64,000 nucleotides of DNA from Fibrobacterota bacterium (GTDB lineage: Bacteria; Fibrobacterota; Fibrobacteria; UBA11236): assembly GCA_019509785.1 (NCBI GenBank), contig JAEKLQ010000031.1, forward strand, positions 1-64,000, read 5' to 3'. Shown one piece after another: positions 35,575-44,837 of this stretch. The notes beneath the pieces are model-generated. The model was given only the letters and a program-made list of their open reading frames with translations. It was not told the origin of the DNA and ran no database searches. Numbering within the stretch: position 1 is the stretch's first letter; each line of letters starts with the position of its first letter. A program made the position numbers and the translations under genes.

Positions 35575-36756
35575 TCATGGCCCGCCCGCGACCGCGGCTA
35601 GGAACCGCTCGATGAAGTACAGGCTTATCTGCGATCCCGGGCCGCGGAAAACGTAATCGTAGCCATGCGGGGCCCAAGGCAGATCCACCTCGAAGCGTTT
35701 CACCCCCAGGCGCGCCAGCTTTTCCCGCATATGCTCCACGTGATGGAAGGTAACCAGCACGTCGGGACGGCCATGCAAAAGCAGGGTGGGTGGCGCGCCC
35801 GCATCCAAGGTTTCCAAAGGCGATGAAGCCACCGCGAGGGGGAGCCCCGACTCCCCTTCCTTCCCGAGATAGTTCACGATCAACTTGCGGGAATCCAGGA
35901 TCAGGGGATTGCCCGGGTAATGGTAGGCCATCACCATATTCGCCGGGGCATAAAACGAAATCACCCCCCGAACGGACGGATCGCGATCGAGGTAGGCAGC
36001 TTGCAGGGCGATTTGGCCGCCCGCCGAACGCCCGGCCAAGATGAACCGGCCCGCATCGATACCCAACTCCGCGGCATGGGTTTTCAGCCAGGCCAAGGCC
36101 GCCCGCGCATCTTCGACCGGCGCCGGGTAATTGAAGCGGGGCGAGAGACGGTACTCCATGGACGCCACGGCATACCCTTGCGAGGCCAGGAAAAGGTTCA
36201 GCTCCCGGAAATCCGCATGCGAGCCGCCGTCCCATCCGCCTCCGTGGAGCAGTAATACGCATGCGGCCTTGCCCGCCGATCCGCGGGCCCGGAAGAATTC
36301 GAGCCCGAGTTCCCATTCGCCATTCCGGGAAAAGACATGCGCTTCGGGCTCGAACCGGTCAATGCGGATCCCGCGGAAAAGATCGGGGAAAACGATGGGA
36401 TGCAGGCGACGGAAACCGCCGGACCCGGGCATAATTTCGCCCCATGCCGCCTGGAATTCCCTCTGTAAAGAGGCCGCCGTAAAATACGCGCGGGCCAGGG
36501 TGACTCCATACATGACCGCCGCGGCCAGGAACAGGATGGCCGCGGCCGGGATCCCCGCGACGGTTACGGAATCGCCGCTCCGGAAGGCCTCTCCGGCCAA
36601 AAGCAAGCACGGGAGCACCATCCAATGGCCGCCTTCGCGCACCAGGATGGAAAGCTTCCACAGCCTATACGTGGGTGGCTTCAAGAAAGCCAAAAATCCT
36701 GGGAGGATGAGGAAAAACGCCGAACAAAGGCGCGGCCCGCCGGGAAGGGACAACAT
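35575..36756 (-). CDS. membrane-anchored HSL-type esterase
   Basis: The first 95 residues carry three or so hydrophobic segments. An alpha/beta-hydrolase of the hormone-sensitive-lipase class follows, with HGGGWDGG (oxyanion hole), nucleophile GRSAGG (near residue 240), acid in HGRPDVL and final histidine in APHGYD. The active domain probably faces the periplasm. It does not belong to the tandem esterase family upstream and lacks their C-terminal domain. Confidence 0.83.
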   Translation of the reverse strand: MLSLPGGPRLCSAFFLILPGFLAFLKPPTYRLWKLSILVREGGHWMVLPCLLLAGEAFRSGDSVTVAGIPAAAILFLAAAVMYGVTLARAYFTAASLQREFQAAWGEIMPGSGGFRRLHPIVFPDLFRGIRIDRFEPEAHVFSRNGEWELGLEFFRARGSAGKAACVLLLHGGGWDGGSHADFRELNLFLASQGYAVASMEYRLSPRFNYPAPVEDARAALAWLKTHAAELGIDAGRFILAGRSAGGQIALQAAYLDRDPSVRGVISFYAPANMVMAYHYPGNPLILDSRKLIVNYLGKEGESGLPLAVASSPLETLDAGAPPTLLLHGRPDVLVTFHHVEHMREKLARLGVKRFEVDLPWAPHGYDYVFRGPGSQISLYFIERFLAAVAGGP

Positions 36757-36912
36757 ACGGCCCTTGGACGTAGAAATTCCCCTACCGCCGCTCCACTTTT
36801 TCTTTGCGCCTGCCCCCTAAATATCGATATAGGGTTAGGAGCGCACCATGATCCGGCCAAAAAAAGATGTCCATGGCAAGAGGGGGAACCGCATCCCGAG
36901 GTGCGCAAAAGA

Positions 36913-39162
36913 ATGAAACCTTCGGGCTCCGGCGACTGGCGCGAAGATGGCCCGGGCGGCGGCCCCGTTCCCGCCCACGTTCCTGCCGTCCCCTTCTCTT
37001 CTCCCGCGGGCCACGGGCATGCGGTCCGTTTCTACGCCCGCGATGAAGAATGCATCGAAGCGTTGGCCGCTTTTCTTTCCCCGGGCCTGGGTTGGGGCGA
37101 GGCCAACCTCGTCTTCCTATCCCCGGAACATCGCCGGGCCCTGTTCCCCGCCTTAACCGGAATCGGCATCGACCCTAAAGCCGCCGTAGAGGGAGGCCGC
37201 CTCTACATCCACGATGCCCGCCAGGTCCTGGACCGCATTCTATCGCCCGACGGACGCCCTGACGAGGATCTTTTCATGCGCGTGATCGGCGGCTTGATCG
37301 CGAAGGCGTCGGCGGGAAAACCCGCCTTACGCGCTTTCGCCGGAATGGGAACGCTGCCCTGGGCCCAAGAGGATCCCGAAGCCGCCCTGGCGTTGGAGCA
37401 GCTCTGGAACAAGCTGGGGCGGACGGTAGCCTTCTCCTTGCTTTGCGCTTACCCCATCGGCTGCTTTCGGGGGCGAAACCATCGGCTTTCCGGAATCTGC
37501 GACGCCCATGACTCCTTGATCCCATGCGGTCCCTTGCGCACGGGCGCAAGCGAGTCGGAAACCCTACGCGAACTGGTCGAATTACAACTCAAGGTCGCCG
37601 AGTTCCAGGAAGGACCCCCCGAAGGAAGCCGTGCCCCGCAGCCGACGGATGGGACGATCGCGGGAATGGCCGATGCCGCCCCGGCCCTCCTATGGGCCAC
37701 CGATTCCGAAGGCCGCCGCGCTTACGTGAACCGGACCTGGCTCGAATTCACCGGCAAGGATGAACAGCATGAACTCAATAGCGGCATGGAAGGCGTTCAT
37801 CCCGAAGATCGGGGCATGGTCGAGGCCGCATACGCGAGGGCCTGGGAAGCCCGCGCGGGCTTCCGCACGGAATTCCGCTTCCGGCGCCGGGACGGCGCTT
37901 GGCGCTGGCTGTTGGGCATGGTTTCCCCGCGCTTAAGCCCGGACGGATCTTTCCTAGGGTTCGTGGGAGCGAACGTCGATATCACCGAGCGGAAAGCCGC
38001 CGAAGAACAGTCCCGCCAGATGCGTAACCTGGAGTCGGTCGGGCGCCTGGCGGGCGGATTGGCGCATGACTTCAACAACCTGCTCACGGCCATCAACGGT
38101 TATAGCGAAATCGGGCTATCCATTGCTCCGGAAGAAGGTCCCTTGCGGGATTTCCTCTCCGAAATCAAACGGGCCGGGGAACGGGCTACGGAGTTGACGC
38201 GTCAGCTCTTAGCCTACGGCCGCAGGCAGGTGATGGCCGCCGCCGTTTTCGATCTGAACACCACCCTCGATGACATGGACCGCATGCTGCGCCGACTGCT
38301 CGGCAACGATATCCGGCTGGAGCGAACGCAAGCGGCCGGCCTGGGACGCGTGCGGGCCGACCCCGGGCAGGTGCAACAACTCATCGTGAACCTGGCGTTG
38401 AACGCGCGCGAAGCCATGTCCGCCGGCGGAGTCCTGACCTTGGAAACGCTGGACGGGATCGCGATCGGTCCGGACCAGATCCCGCGGCCTTACGTCATGC
38501 TGACCCTGCGCGATGACGGGACGGGCATGACCGAAGACGTGAGGGCCCGCATCTTCGAGCCGTTCTTCACCACCAAGGAAGAGCGCGCCGTCGCAGGGCC
38601 TGAAGATGCCGGATCGGGGCCGCAAAGCAGCGGGAACGGGTTGGGTCTTTCCACCGCCTATGGAATCGTCCGGCAGAGCGGAGGGTTCATTTCGGTGGAA
38701 AGCGAACCGGGCCAAGGTTCGGTTTTCCGGGCCCATTTCCCCTGGATCGATCCGGAGGAAGGAAAGCCCATCGGGCATTCGCCCGATCCCGGCGCCCGCA
38801 TGGCCTTGGTCGTCTCCGCGGACGATTCCCTAAGGCGCTTTCTCGCGCGGGCCTTGGCGGGCGAAGGATTCGCCGTCGCCGAAGCCGCCGATCCGGCCTC
38901 GGCCCAAGCCTCCGCCGATTCGATGCCCGGTTTGCATTTGCTGATCACCGAAGACCCCTGCGCCCAAGCGCGTGCTTCCGCGCTAATGGCCCGCCTCAAG
39001 ACGCGGCATTCGTCCTTACGCGCCTTGGCGATTCCCGCCACGCCCGAGGCATTCCATCTTCCGGGCGGGGATGGGACGGATGGGCTCGTTCAACTGCAAT
39101 TGCCGATAACCCGGGCGGGCCTGCTTGACCGCATCCGGCTGGCCACGGCGGCCTCTGCCTAG
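36913..39162 (+). CDS. MEDS-PAS hybrid histidine kinase with pseudo-receiver
   Basis: The order is a MEDS (DcmR-type) sensory domain (HAVRFYARDEECIEALAAFL to LLCAYPIGCF, about 35-180), one PAS domain (about 245-365), HisKA with H-box LAGGLAHDFNN (near 380) and HATPase (NLALNAREA, DDGTGM, FEPFFTTK, GNGLGLST). The C-terminal domain of about 115 residues aligns with receivers but is degenerate. The phospho-acceptor position reads ITEDP where aspartate is expected (glutamate), and the conserved KP lysine is leucine. No membrane segment is present, so it senses a cytosolic signal. ATG 36913 is preceded by GAGGTG; the longer frame upstream has no homology. Confidence 0.85.
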   Translation: MKPSGSGDWREDGPGGGPVPAHVPAVPFSSPAGHGHAVRFYARDEECIEALAAFLSPGLGWGEANLVFLSPEHRRALFPALTGIGIDPKAAVEGGRLYIHDARQVLDRILSPDGRPDEDLFMRVIGGLIAKASAGKPALRAFAGMGTLPWAQEDPEAALALEQLWNKLGRTVAFSLLCAYPIGCFRGRNHRLSGICDAHDSLIPCGPLRTGASESETLRELVELQLKVAEFQEGPPEGSRAPQPTDGTIAGMADAAPALLWATDSEGRRAYVNRTWLEFTGKDEQHELNSGMEGVHPEDRGMVEAAYARAWEARAGFRTEFRFRRRDGAWRWLLGMVSPRLSPDGSFLGFVGANVDITERKAAEEQSRQMRNLESVGRLAGGLAHDFNNLLTAINGYSEIGLSIAPEEGPLRDFLSEIKRAGERATELTRQLLAYGRRQVMAAAVFDLNTTLDDMDRMLRRLLGNDIRLERTQAAGLGRVRADPGQVQQLIVNLALNAREAMSAGGVLTLETLDGIAIGPDQIPRPYVMLTLRDDGTGMTEDVRARIFEPFFTTKEERAVAGPEDAGSGPQSSGNGLGLSTAYGIVRQSGGFISVESEPGQGSVFRAHFPWIDPEEGKPIGHSPDPGARMALVVSADDSLRRFLARALAGEGFAVAEAADPASAQASADSMPGLHLLITEDPCAQARASALMARLKTRHSSLRALAIPATPEAFHLPGGDGTDGLVQLQLPITRAGLLDRIRLATAASA

Positions 39163-39164
39163 GC

Positions 39165-39542
39165 TCAGGCGACTTGCATCGCGAACAGGATTTCCACGCT
39201 GGCGAGCAGCTGGTTCGCGGTGAACGGTTTGGGAAGGAATTGGATATTCTGTTGCTCGAATAGCCCCTGGCTCTCTTCCCGCGTGTGCCCGGCGAATCCG
39301 CTCATGAGGAGGATGGGCATGGAGGAATCCATGGCGCGGACGGCGCGTCCCAGCTCGAACCCGGTCATGCCGGGCATGCGGATATCGGAGATCAGGGCAT
39401 CGACGCCGGGATTCGCGCGCAATATTTCCATCGCCTGCGATCCGTCCACCGCCTTTAAGGAGGCGTAGCCTGCCTTTTGCAGGAACAGAGCGGTCATGGT
39501 GAGCACGGCCGGCTCATCATCGGCTATTAGGATGGTTTTCAT
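39165..39542 (-). CDS. single-domain response regulator
   Basis: The 125-aa receiver has IADDEP, the phospho-acceptor aspartate in LISDIRMPGMTG, LLMSGF and the lysine in LPKPFT, so it is complete and active-looking but without output domain. It lies convergent to the pseudo-receiver kinase (2-nt gap) and divergent from the second MEDS kinase, and is the natural phosphate acceptor for either. AGGA lies about 8 nt before its ATG. Confidence 0.88.
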   Translation of the reverse strand: MKTILIADDEPAVLTMTALFLQKAGYASLKAVDGSQAMEILRANPGVDALISDIRMPGMTGFELGRAVRAMDSSMPILLMSGFAGHTREESQGLFEQQNIQFLPKPFTANQLLASVEILFAMQVA

Positions 39543-39588
39543 TGCTGATTCCTGGCTTGAATGATACCGCGAATTCCTTCCATGGCCT

Positions 39589-39621
39589 TTAAGAGTCCTG
39601 AAGCCAAGGGAGGACTCTTAA
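39589..39621. repeat. 11-bp perfect inverted repeat in a divergent promoter region
   Basis: TTAAGAGTCCT and its exact complement are separated by 11 nt within the 259-nt region between the response regulator (minus) and the second MEDS kinase (plus). It starts 47 nt upstream of the regulator ATG. It has no T-run on either side, so an operator or a leader-RNA hairpin is more likely than a terminator. The region is AT-richer than its surroundings and also includes GTTTAAAACG and TATCTT upstream of the kinase. Confidence 0.5.
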
Positions 39622-39801
39622 GCCAATTAAATTCGCTTTCGCAAATCTCGTATGCAAAGGAAATCGACACCCAATAAACGCGCCCCTGATCCGGCAGGCC
39701 CCAACTAATCTCTTTTGTAGCCTGTTTAAAACGTCTATCTTCGCGGGACGGCCGTTTCTCCGAGGGAACGGAGTCAGCGTTATTCCCAGGAAGCGGCATC
39801 C

Positions 39802-42800
39802 ATGGCTCATCAACACGTAGTCCAGTTTTACGAGCAGGATTCCTTCCTCATCGCGAAGTTGTCGGACTTCCTCATCGAAGGATTCGAACGGGGGGAAACG
39901 GGCATCGTGATCGCCACGGCGGATCATCGCCAAGCCCTGACGCGCAGGCTCAACGAATCCGGATTGAAACCCGAGGGCCTGGAACTGAAAGGCCGGCTGC
40001 TCCTGCTGGATGCCCAGGAAACCTTGTCCGGCTTCATGCGGGACGAACTCCCCGACGAGTCCTTATTCCAAAAGGCCTTCCATTCCATCATGAAGCAAGC
40101 CGGGGCTCCGGGAAAAGCCGTGCGCGCTTTCGGCGAGATGGTGGCCCTGCTCTGGATGGAGGGAAACGAAAATGCCGCCGTCCGCCTGGAAGAACTATGG
40201 GAAGACGCGTTGGCCGAATCCCCGGCCAGCCTGCTCTGCGCTTATCCCATCCAAGGCATGTCCGGGGCGGCCAGCCTAAAGCCCTTCCGCGACGTTTGCG
40301 AGCGCCACAGCCGGGTTCTCCCGTCCGAAAGCTTTTCCTCGCCCCATGTCACCGATGAGGAACGCAGCCGCATGGTGGCCGAGCTGCAACAGCGGGCCGC
40401 CACCTTGGAAGGCCAGGCCCGCGAGATGGATGAACTGCTAGAGGACGTGCGCCAGCTGCACAATCTGACCTTCACCTTGAGCCATTTTACCGGGCTGGAC
40501 GAGACCCTTCAGGAGATCCTCCGCCATGCCCTCATGGTATACCGGACGGGCCAAGGAGTGCTTTTCGTCCCCTTGGAAGACGGCTCCGGCCTACACATAG
40601 AATCCAGCATCGGTTTTTCGCCCGGATTCCTGGAAAAATTCTCGCTGATCGCGGCAGGCAGGGGCGCATCGGGTTATTGCATGCTGACGCGCAATCCGGT
40701 GATCGTCGAGGACATCGAAACGGATGCGTTGTTCGACGATTTCCGCGATATGGCCCAGCAGGGCGGGTTCCGCGCGGTGCATAGCATGCCGCTCACCACG
40801 CGGGACGGACGGCTGATCGGGGTGCTTTCCATCCATTTCCCCACGCGCCGCCGTCCGACCGATCGGGAAACCAAGTTCGGCGAAATGTATTCGCGGTTGG
40901 CCGCCGATTCCATCGAGCAGGCCCAATTGCGCCTGGTCGCGGCGAGAGAACAGGCGGGACGGCAGGCCGCCGAGAAGAAGCGGATAGAGCAGTCCCTGGT
41001 CATGGAAGCCCTAAACCGGAGCGCGACCCATCTCTCCGCCGAGCATGACCTGGAAAAAATCGTACAGGCCGTTACCGACGGGGGACGCGAGATAACCGGC
41101 GCGGCCTTCGGGGCGTTTTTCCATAACCAGATCGACGAGAAGGGCGAGTCCTACCAGCTCTATACCCTGTCCGGAGCGCCGCGGGAAGCTTTCGCCAACT
41201 TCCCCATGCCGCGGAACACCCCCGTCTTCGGACCGACCTTCGAGGGCAAGGGGCCGGTGCGCATCGACGACATCCTGAAGAGCCCCCTGTACGGCCAATT
41301 GGCGCCCCATCATGGCATGCCCAAAGGGCATCTACCCGTACGCAGCTATCTGGCGGTGTCGGTGGTTTCCCGGACTGGAACGGTGCTGGGAGGATTGTTC
41401 TATGGCCATCCCGAACCGGGCCGGTTCACGGAAGCGGATGAAAAGAACCTTACGAGCCTCGCGTCCCAAGCCGCCGTCGCCATCGACAACGCCAATCTGT
41501 ACACCGCATTGCAAAAGCAGATCGAACAAGGCAGGCATCGCGAGAATTCGGCCCGACATTTCGCCGCAATAGTGGAATCGTCCAACGACGCCATCATCAG
41601 CAAGGATTTGAATTCCACCGTCTTGAGCTGGAACAAGTCCGCCGAGCGCATCTTCGGCTATAGCGCCGAAGAGATGATCGGCACCTCCATCACCCGCTTG
41701 ATACCCGAAAACCATCTGAACGAAGAACCCGAAATCCTGCGGCGAATCCAGAGCGGCCAAACCATCACCCATTACGATACCATCCGCCGGCGCAAGGACG
41801 GGACCCTCCTGAACATCTCGCTCACGGTTTCGCCCATCAAGGACGGCACCGGAAAGATCGTCGGCGCCTCCAAGATCGCCCGGGACATTACGGACCTCAA
41901 GGTGGCCGAAGAGCAATTGCGGCAAGCGCAGAAAATGGAAGCGGTGGGCCGCCTGGCGGGGGGCGTCGCCCACGATTTCAACAATCTACTCACCTCCATA
42001 TTGGGTTTCGTGGATATGGCCCTGGCGGAGACCGACTCCGAATCCGAAGTCGCCGAATACCTGGAGGAAGTGCGCAAGGCGGGGAACCGGGCCTCCACCC
42101 TCACCCACCAGCTCTTGGCGTACAGCCGCAAGCAAATCCTGGCCCCGCGGGTGGTCGATCTGAACGAAAGCGTGATGGATCTGAACAAGATGTTGCGCCG
42201 CCTCATCGGCGAGGATCTGGAATTCCGCACCCGCCTCGACCCGGATTTGGCCAAGGTCAAGGCCGATCCCGGGCAAATCCAGCAGGTGATCATGAATCTG
42301 GCGCTCAACGCGCGCGACGCCATGCCTTCCGGCGGCCTGCTCATGATCGAGACGGAGAACGTGTACCTGGATCGGGCCTACGTCGGCAACCACCCGGAGG
42401 CGACGACGGGGCCGCACGTCCAGCTGACGGTGACGGATACCGGCATGGGCATGGCGCCCGAGATCCTGGCGCACATCTTCGAACCGTTCTTCACCACCAA
42501 GGAAGTGGGGAAAGGCACCGGGCTAGGGCTTTCGAGCGTCTACGGTATCGTAAAGCAAAGCGGCGGCAGCATCGCCGTCGATAGCCACGTGGGGAAAGGC
42601 ACGGTATTCCGGATTCTATTCCCGGCCGTAGATCGGAAAGGCCATGGTCTGAAAGAAGGCCCGCACCAGCGCAAACCCGGGGCCGAAGCGCATATGGACG
42701 AAATCATCCTTCTGGCCGAGGATGAGTCGGCGGTCCGCAAGTTCCTGATGGCGGCCCTCAAATCGCATGGCTACCGCGTGGTGGAAGCGCGCGACGGCGC

Positions 42801-43071
42801 CGACGCGCTCGAGATCGGGCGCAAGTTGCAACATATCGATCTCGTCCTGAGCGATGTGGTGATGCCCAGCATGAACGGAGGCAAGCTGGCGACCGAGTTG
42901 AAAATCATCCATCCCAAGGCGAAATTCCTCTTCATCTCCGGATACACCAAGGACACCGTATCGATGAAGGATCTGGGGGACGGGGCCTCGTTCCTGCAAA
43001 AGCCCTTCACCCAAGGCGAAATCCTCGCTAAGGTCCGCGAAGTACTGGGAACGCCGGCGACCTCGGGCTGA
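39802..43071 (+). CDS. MEDS-GAF-GAF-PAS hybrid histidine kinase
   Basis: This 1089-aa cytosolic kinase has an N-terminal MEDS domain (HVVQFYEQDSFLIAKLSDFL to LLCAYPIQGM, about 4-152) and a short coiled coil. Two GAF domains (about 215-375 and 410-580), PAS (about 590-710), HisKA (LAGGVAHDFNN near 723) and HATPase (NLALNARDA, DTGMGM, FEPFFTTK, GTGLGLSS) follow. It ends in an intact receiver (AEDESA, LVLSDVVMP, LQKPFT). ATG 39802 has AGGAAG upstream. It is a paralog of the kinase at 36913 with extra sensory domains and a functional receiver. The ligand of MEDS domains is not established. Confidence 0.87.
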   Translation: MAHQHVVQFYEQDSFLIAKLSDFLIEGFERGETGIVIATADHRQALTRRLNESGLKPEGLELKGRLLLLDAQETLSGFMRDELPDESLFQKAFHSIMKQAGAPGKAVRAFGEMVALLWMEGNENAAVRLEELWEDALAESPASLLCAYPIQGMSGAASLKPFRDVCERHSRVLPSESFSSPHVTDEERSRMVAELQQRAATLEGQAREMDELLEDVRQLHNLTFTLSHFTGLDETLQEILRHALMVYRTGQGVLFVPLEDGSGLHIESSIGFSPGFLEKFSLIAAGRGASGYCMLTRNPVIVEDIETDALFDDFRDMAQQGGFRAVHSMPLTTRDGRLIGVLSIHFPTRRRPTDRETKFGEMYSRLAADSIEQAQLRLVAAREQAGRQAAEKKRIEQSLVMEALNRSATHLSAEHDLEKIVQAVTDGGREITGAAFGAFFHNQIDEKGESYQLYTLSGAPREAFANFPMPRNTPVFGPTFEGKGPVRIDDILKSPLYGQLAPHHGMPKGHLPVRSYLAVSVVSRTGTVLGGLFYGHPEPGRFTEADEKNLTSLASQAAVAIDNANLYTALQKQIEQGRHRENSARHFAAIVESSNDAIISKDLNSTVLSWNKSAERIFGYSAEEMIGTSITRLIPENHLNEEPEILRRIQSGQTITHYDTIRRRKDGTLLNISLTVSPIKDGTGKIVGASKIARDITDLKVAEEQLRQAQKMEAVGRLAGGVAHDFNNLLTSILGFVDMALAETDSESEVAEYLEEVRKAGNRASTLTHQLLAYSRKQILAPRVVDLNESVMDLNKMLRRLIGEDLEFRTRLDPDLAKVKADPGQIQQVIMNLALNARDAMPSGGLLMIETENVYLDRAYVGNHPEATTGPHVQLTVTDTGMGMAPEILAHIFEPFFTTKEVGKGTGLGLSSVYGIVKQSGGSIAVDSHVGKGTVFRILFPAVDRKGHGLKEGPHQRKPGAEAHMDEIILLAEDESAVRKFLMAALKSHGYRVVEARDGADALEIGRKLQHIDLVLSDVVMPSMNGGKLATELKIIHPKAKFLFISGYTKDTVSMKDLGDGASFLQKPFTQGEILAKVREVLGTPATSG

Positions 43072-43093
43072 GCCCCTAACGGAATGGATGCGT

Positions 43094-43522
43094 TCAGTTC
43101 TTCCGCAAGAAGGCGGAATACTGCATGTCGATTTTCATGATATGGTCCACCAGCCAGCCCTGCAGCATGTCCATCAACTGCTCCAGTACTCCCAAATCGC
43201 CTTCCTGCCAGAGCTTTTCCATCTCCGCCAGGTTCGCGATGAATTCCAAGTGCACCGCCTGATGATCCTTCAGACCCGGGAATGAAGCCTTCGCCATAAG
43301 CTCTTCTTCAGCCTGGAAATGGTATCGCACGTAGTGCTTTAGGCTATCCAGGCATTTTTGGATCACGCCTTGGGCCTGGTCCATCCACATGGCCTCGTAT
43401 AGCTCGTTGATCAGGTTGACGAGTTGCATATGATCGGCGTCCATCTCGGTGTTCTTCACGGACATGACATCGGCCCAATTGATGAGCAAATGTTTCACTT
43501 GGACATCGTTGAAATCGGCCAT
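43094..43522 (-). CDS. bacteriohemerythrin
   Basis: The 142-aa four-helix protein has the di-iron ligands in expected order: an early histidine in DADHMQLVN, HYVRYHFQAEEE, HQAVHLEF and WLVDHIMKID. Hemerythrins bind or sense oxygen. GGAGG lies 9 nt before ATG 43522 and 3 nt before ATG 43528; I chose the former for spacing. It is convergent with the MEDS hybrid kinase and could report oxygen to it, but this is only context. Confidence 0.9.
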   Translation of the reverse strand: MADFNDVQVKHLLINWADVMSVKNTEMDADHMQLVNLINELYEAMWMDQAQGVIQKCLDSLKHYVRYHFQAEEELMAKASFPGLKDHQAVHLEFIANLAEMEKLWQEGDLGVLEQLMDMLQGWLVDHIMKIDMQYSAFLRKN

Positions 43523-43766
43523 AACCATGCTCCTCCGCTCTTCGAACCAACCCGATAGGCGCGCATTATTCTGTCTACCGGCAGCGCCCGGATCCAAGCG
43601 ATTAGATTCCCGAATTCATGCCATTCTTGCTCGGGATTTTGGAGGAGTTGCGGCAATCCGGCAGGCACTAAGGTATTTTACGCAGCGATTACTAAGCCCA
43701 CCGGAAAAAGCCTTACCAGGATTCCGGATCGGAAGCCAGGGGCGGCTGACAAAAGGGGAAAACGAG

Positions 43767-44570
43767 ATGCAGCCATCGGAACGGTACCAGAAGGGTTGGG
43801 AAAAGCTCAAAGAAGTCGATGGCGAAGCCGTAGAAAAGGTATGCCAAAGCCTGAGGGAGATATCGCCGGATTTGGCGAAATTCATAATCGAATATTCCTT
43901 CGGCGACATTTACTCGAGGGACGGGCTCGAGCTACGGCTAAAGGAAATCGCCGTGGTGGCCGCTTTGACCGTGATGGGGACGGCCCAACCCCAGTTGAAG
44001 GTGCATCTCCAAGGCGCGCTGAATACCGGCAATACGATTAACGAAGTGAAAGAGGTGATTTTGCAAATGTCCGGCTACGGGGGGTTCCCGAGTTGCATCA
44101 ATGCCATGGCGGCTTTGAAGGAGGTTTTAGCGGAACGGGAAGAGCGCGGCATCAAGGACAACGCGGGGAGGTTGCCGACGGAAAGTCCCCGCGGCGATCG
44201 GCTGCGGTACGGCGAGGAGGAGTTATCCCGGTTGGATGCCTTGCAGCCAGAAAGGCTCAGGTCCGCCTTCGGCGTGATCTCCCCCGAACTCGTCCGGTTC
44301 ACTCTCGAGTACGGTTACGCGGATGTCTATTCGAGAGACAATCTCGGCAGACGGGAGCGCCAAATAGCCACCATCGCCGCCTTGACGGCCATGGGCAATG
44401 CGGAACCTCAACTGAGATTCCACGTCAACGCGGGCCTGAATGTCGGCTTGACGATTGAAGAGATCAGGGAGGTTATGCTTTTGATGACGGTGTACGCCGG
44501 CTTCCCGGCCGCCATCAATGGGACGAACATCCTGAAAGAGGTCGTGAACGGGCGGCCGAAACCGGCTTAG
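43767..44570 (+). CDS. tandem carboxymuconolactone decarboxylase-family protein
   Basis: The 267-aa product has two CMD domains (about 20-125 and 145-260), each with the family pattern of a helix (EIAVVAALTVMG; QIATIAALTAMG), a histidine in LKVHLQGALN or LRFHVNAGLN, and YGGFP or YAGFP. Neither domain has the CxxC pair of AhpD-type peroxidases, so it is closer to gamma-carboxymuconolactone decarboxylase. A tandem chain can form the trimer-of-dimers seen in the family. Activity is unknown; no aromatic pathway genes are near. Confidence 0.83.
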   Translation: MQPSERYQKGWEKLKEVDGEAVEKVCQSLREISPDLAKFIIEYSFGDIYSRDGLELRLKEIAVVAALTVMGTAQPQLKVHLQGALNTGNTINEVKEVILQMSGYGGFPSCINAMAALKEVLAEREERGIKDNAGRLPTESPRGDRLRYGEEELSRLDALQPERLRSAFGVISPELVRFTLEYGYADVYSRDNLGRRERQIATIAALTAMGNAEPQLRFHVNAGLNVGLTIEEIREVMLLMTVYAGFPAAINGTNILKEVVNGRPKPA

Positions 44571-44583
44571 TTGCCCGGCCGGA

Positions 44584-44659
44584 TGGTGTCCCCACGCCGA
44601 CTCGAACGGCGATCCACAGTTTAGGAAACTATTGCTCTATCCTGTTGAGCTATGGGAAC
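44584..44659 (-). tRNA. tRNA-Arg (anticodon CCT)
   Basis: The minus strand folds with acceptor GTTCCCA paired to TGGGGAC, D arm GCTC...GAGC, anticodon stem ATAGT/ACTGT with loop TTCCTAA (anticodon CCT), T arm CGCCG-TTCGAGT-CGGCG and encoded CCA. It reads AGG arginine codons, rare in GC-rich genomes. Confidence 0.95.
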
Positions 44660-44798
44660 CGGGCATCCGCGCCGATTGGGCAGGGCGTCCAATCTAGGAA
44701 TTTCCTCCGCACGTCCTTTTCACGAAAACCCCTTGAGAGCCACATTCCGCATCCTCCCCTGGATTTTAAAGTCAATTTCCTATTTTTCAATTTATGCC

Positions 44799-44837
44799 TT
44801 GCTGATTTTAAAATATCAAAGTATCATTTAAAATATG
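44799..44837 (+). promoter_or_regulatory. predicted leaderless promoter with paired TTTAAAATAT boxes
   Basis: TTGCTG (44799-44804) and TATCAT (44822-44827) are 17 nt apart, an ideal sigma-70 spacing, and would start transcription at about 44834-44835, where the DUF2089 ATG begins. No Shine-Dalgarno precedes that ATG. Two copies of TTTAAAATAT lie at 44807 and 44827, exactly 20 bp apart, one in the spacer and one across the start codon. The surrounding 80 bp are markedly AT-rich. This looks like an autoregulated promoter. Confidence 0.5.

Noticed and set aside
39539-39799. 86-codon minus-strand frame ending in an ATGA overlap with the response regulator
   Set aside because: The regulator has its own AGGA site, the frame covers a perfect inverted repeat and the kinase promoter, and no homology is apparent. 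It remains a weak possibility.
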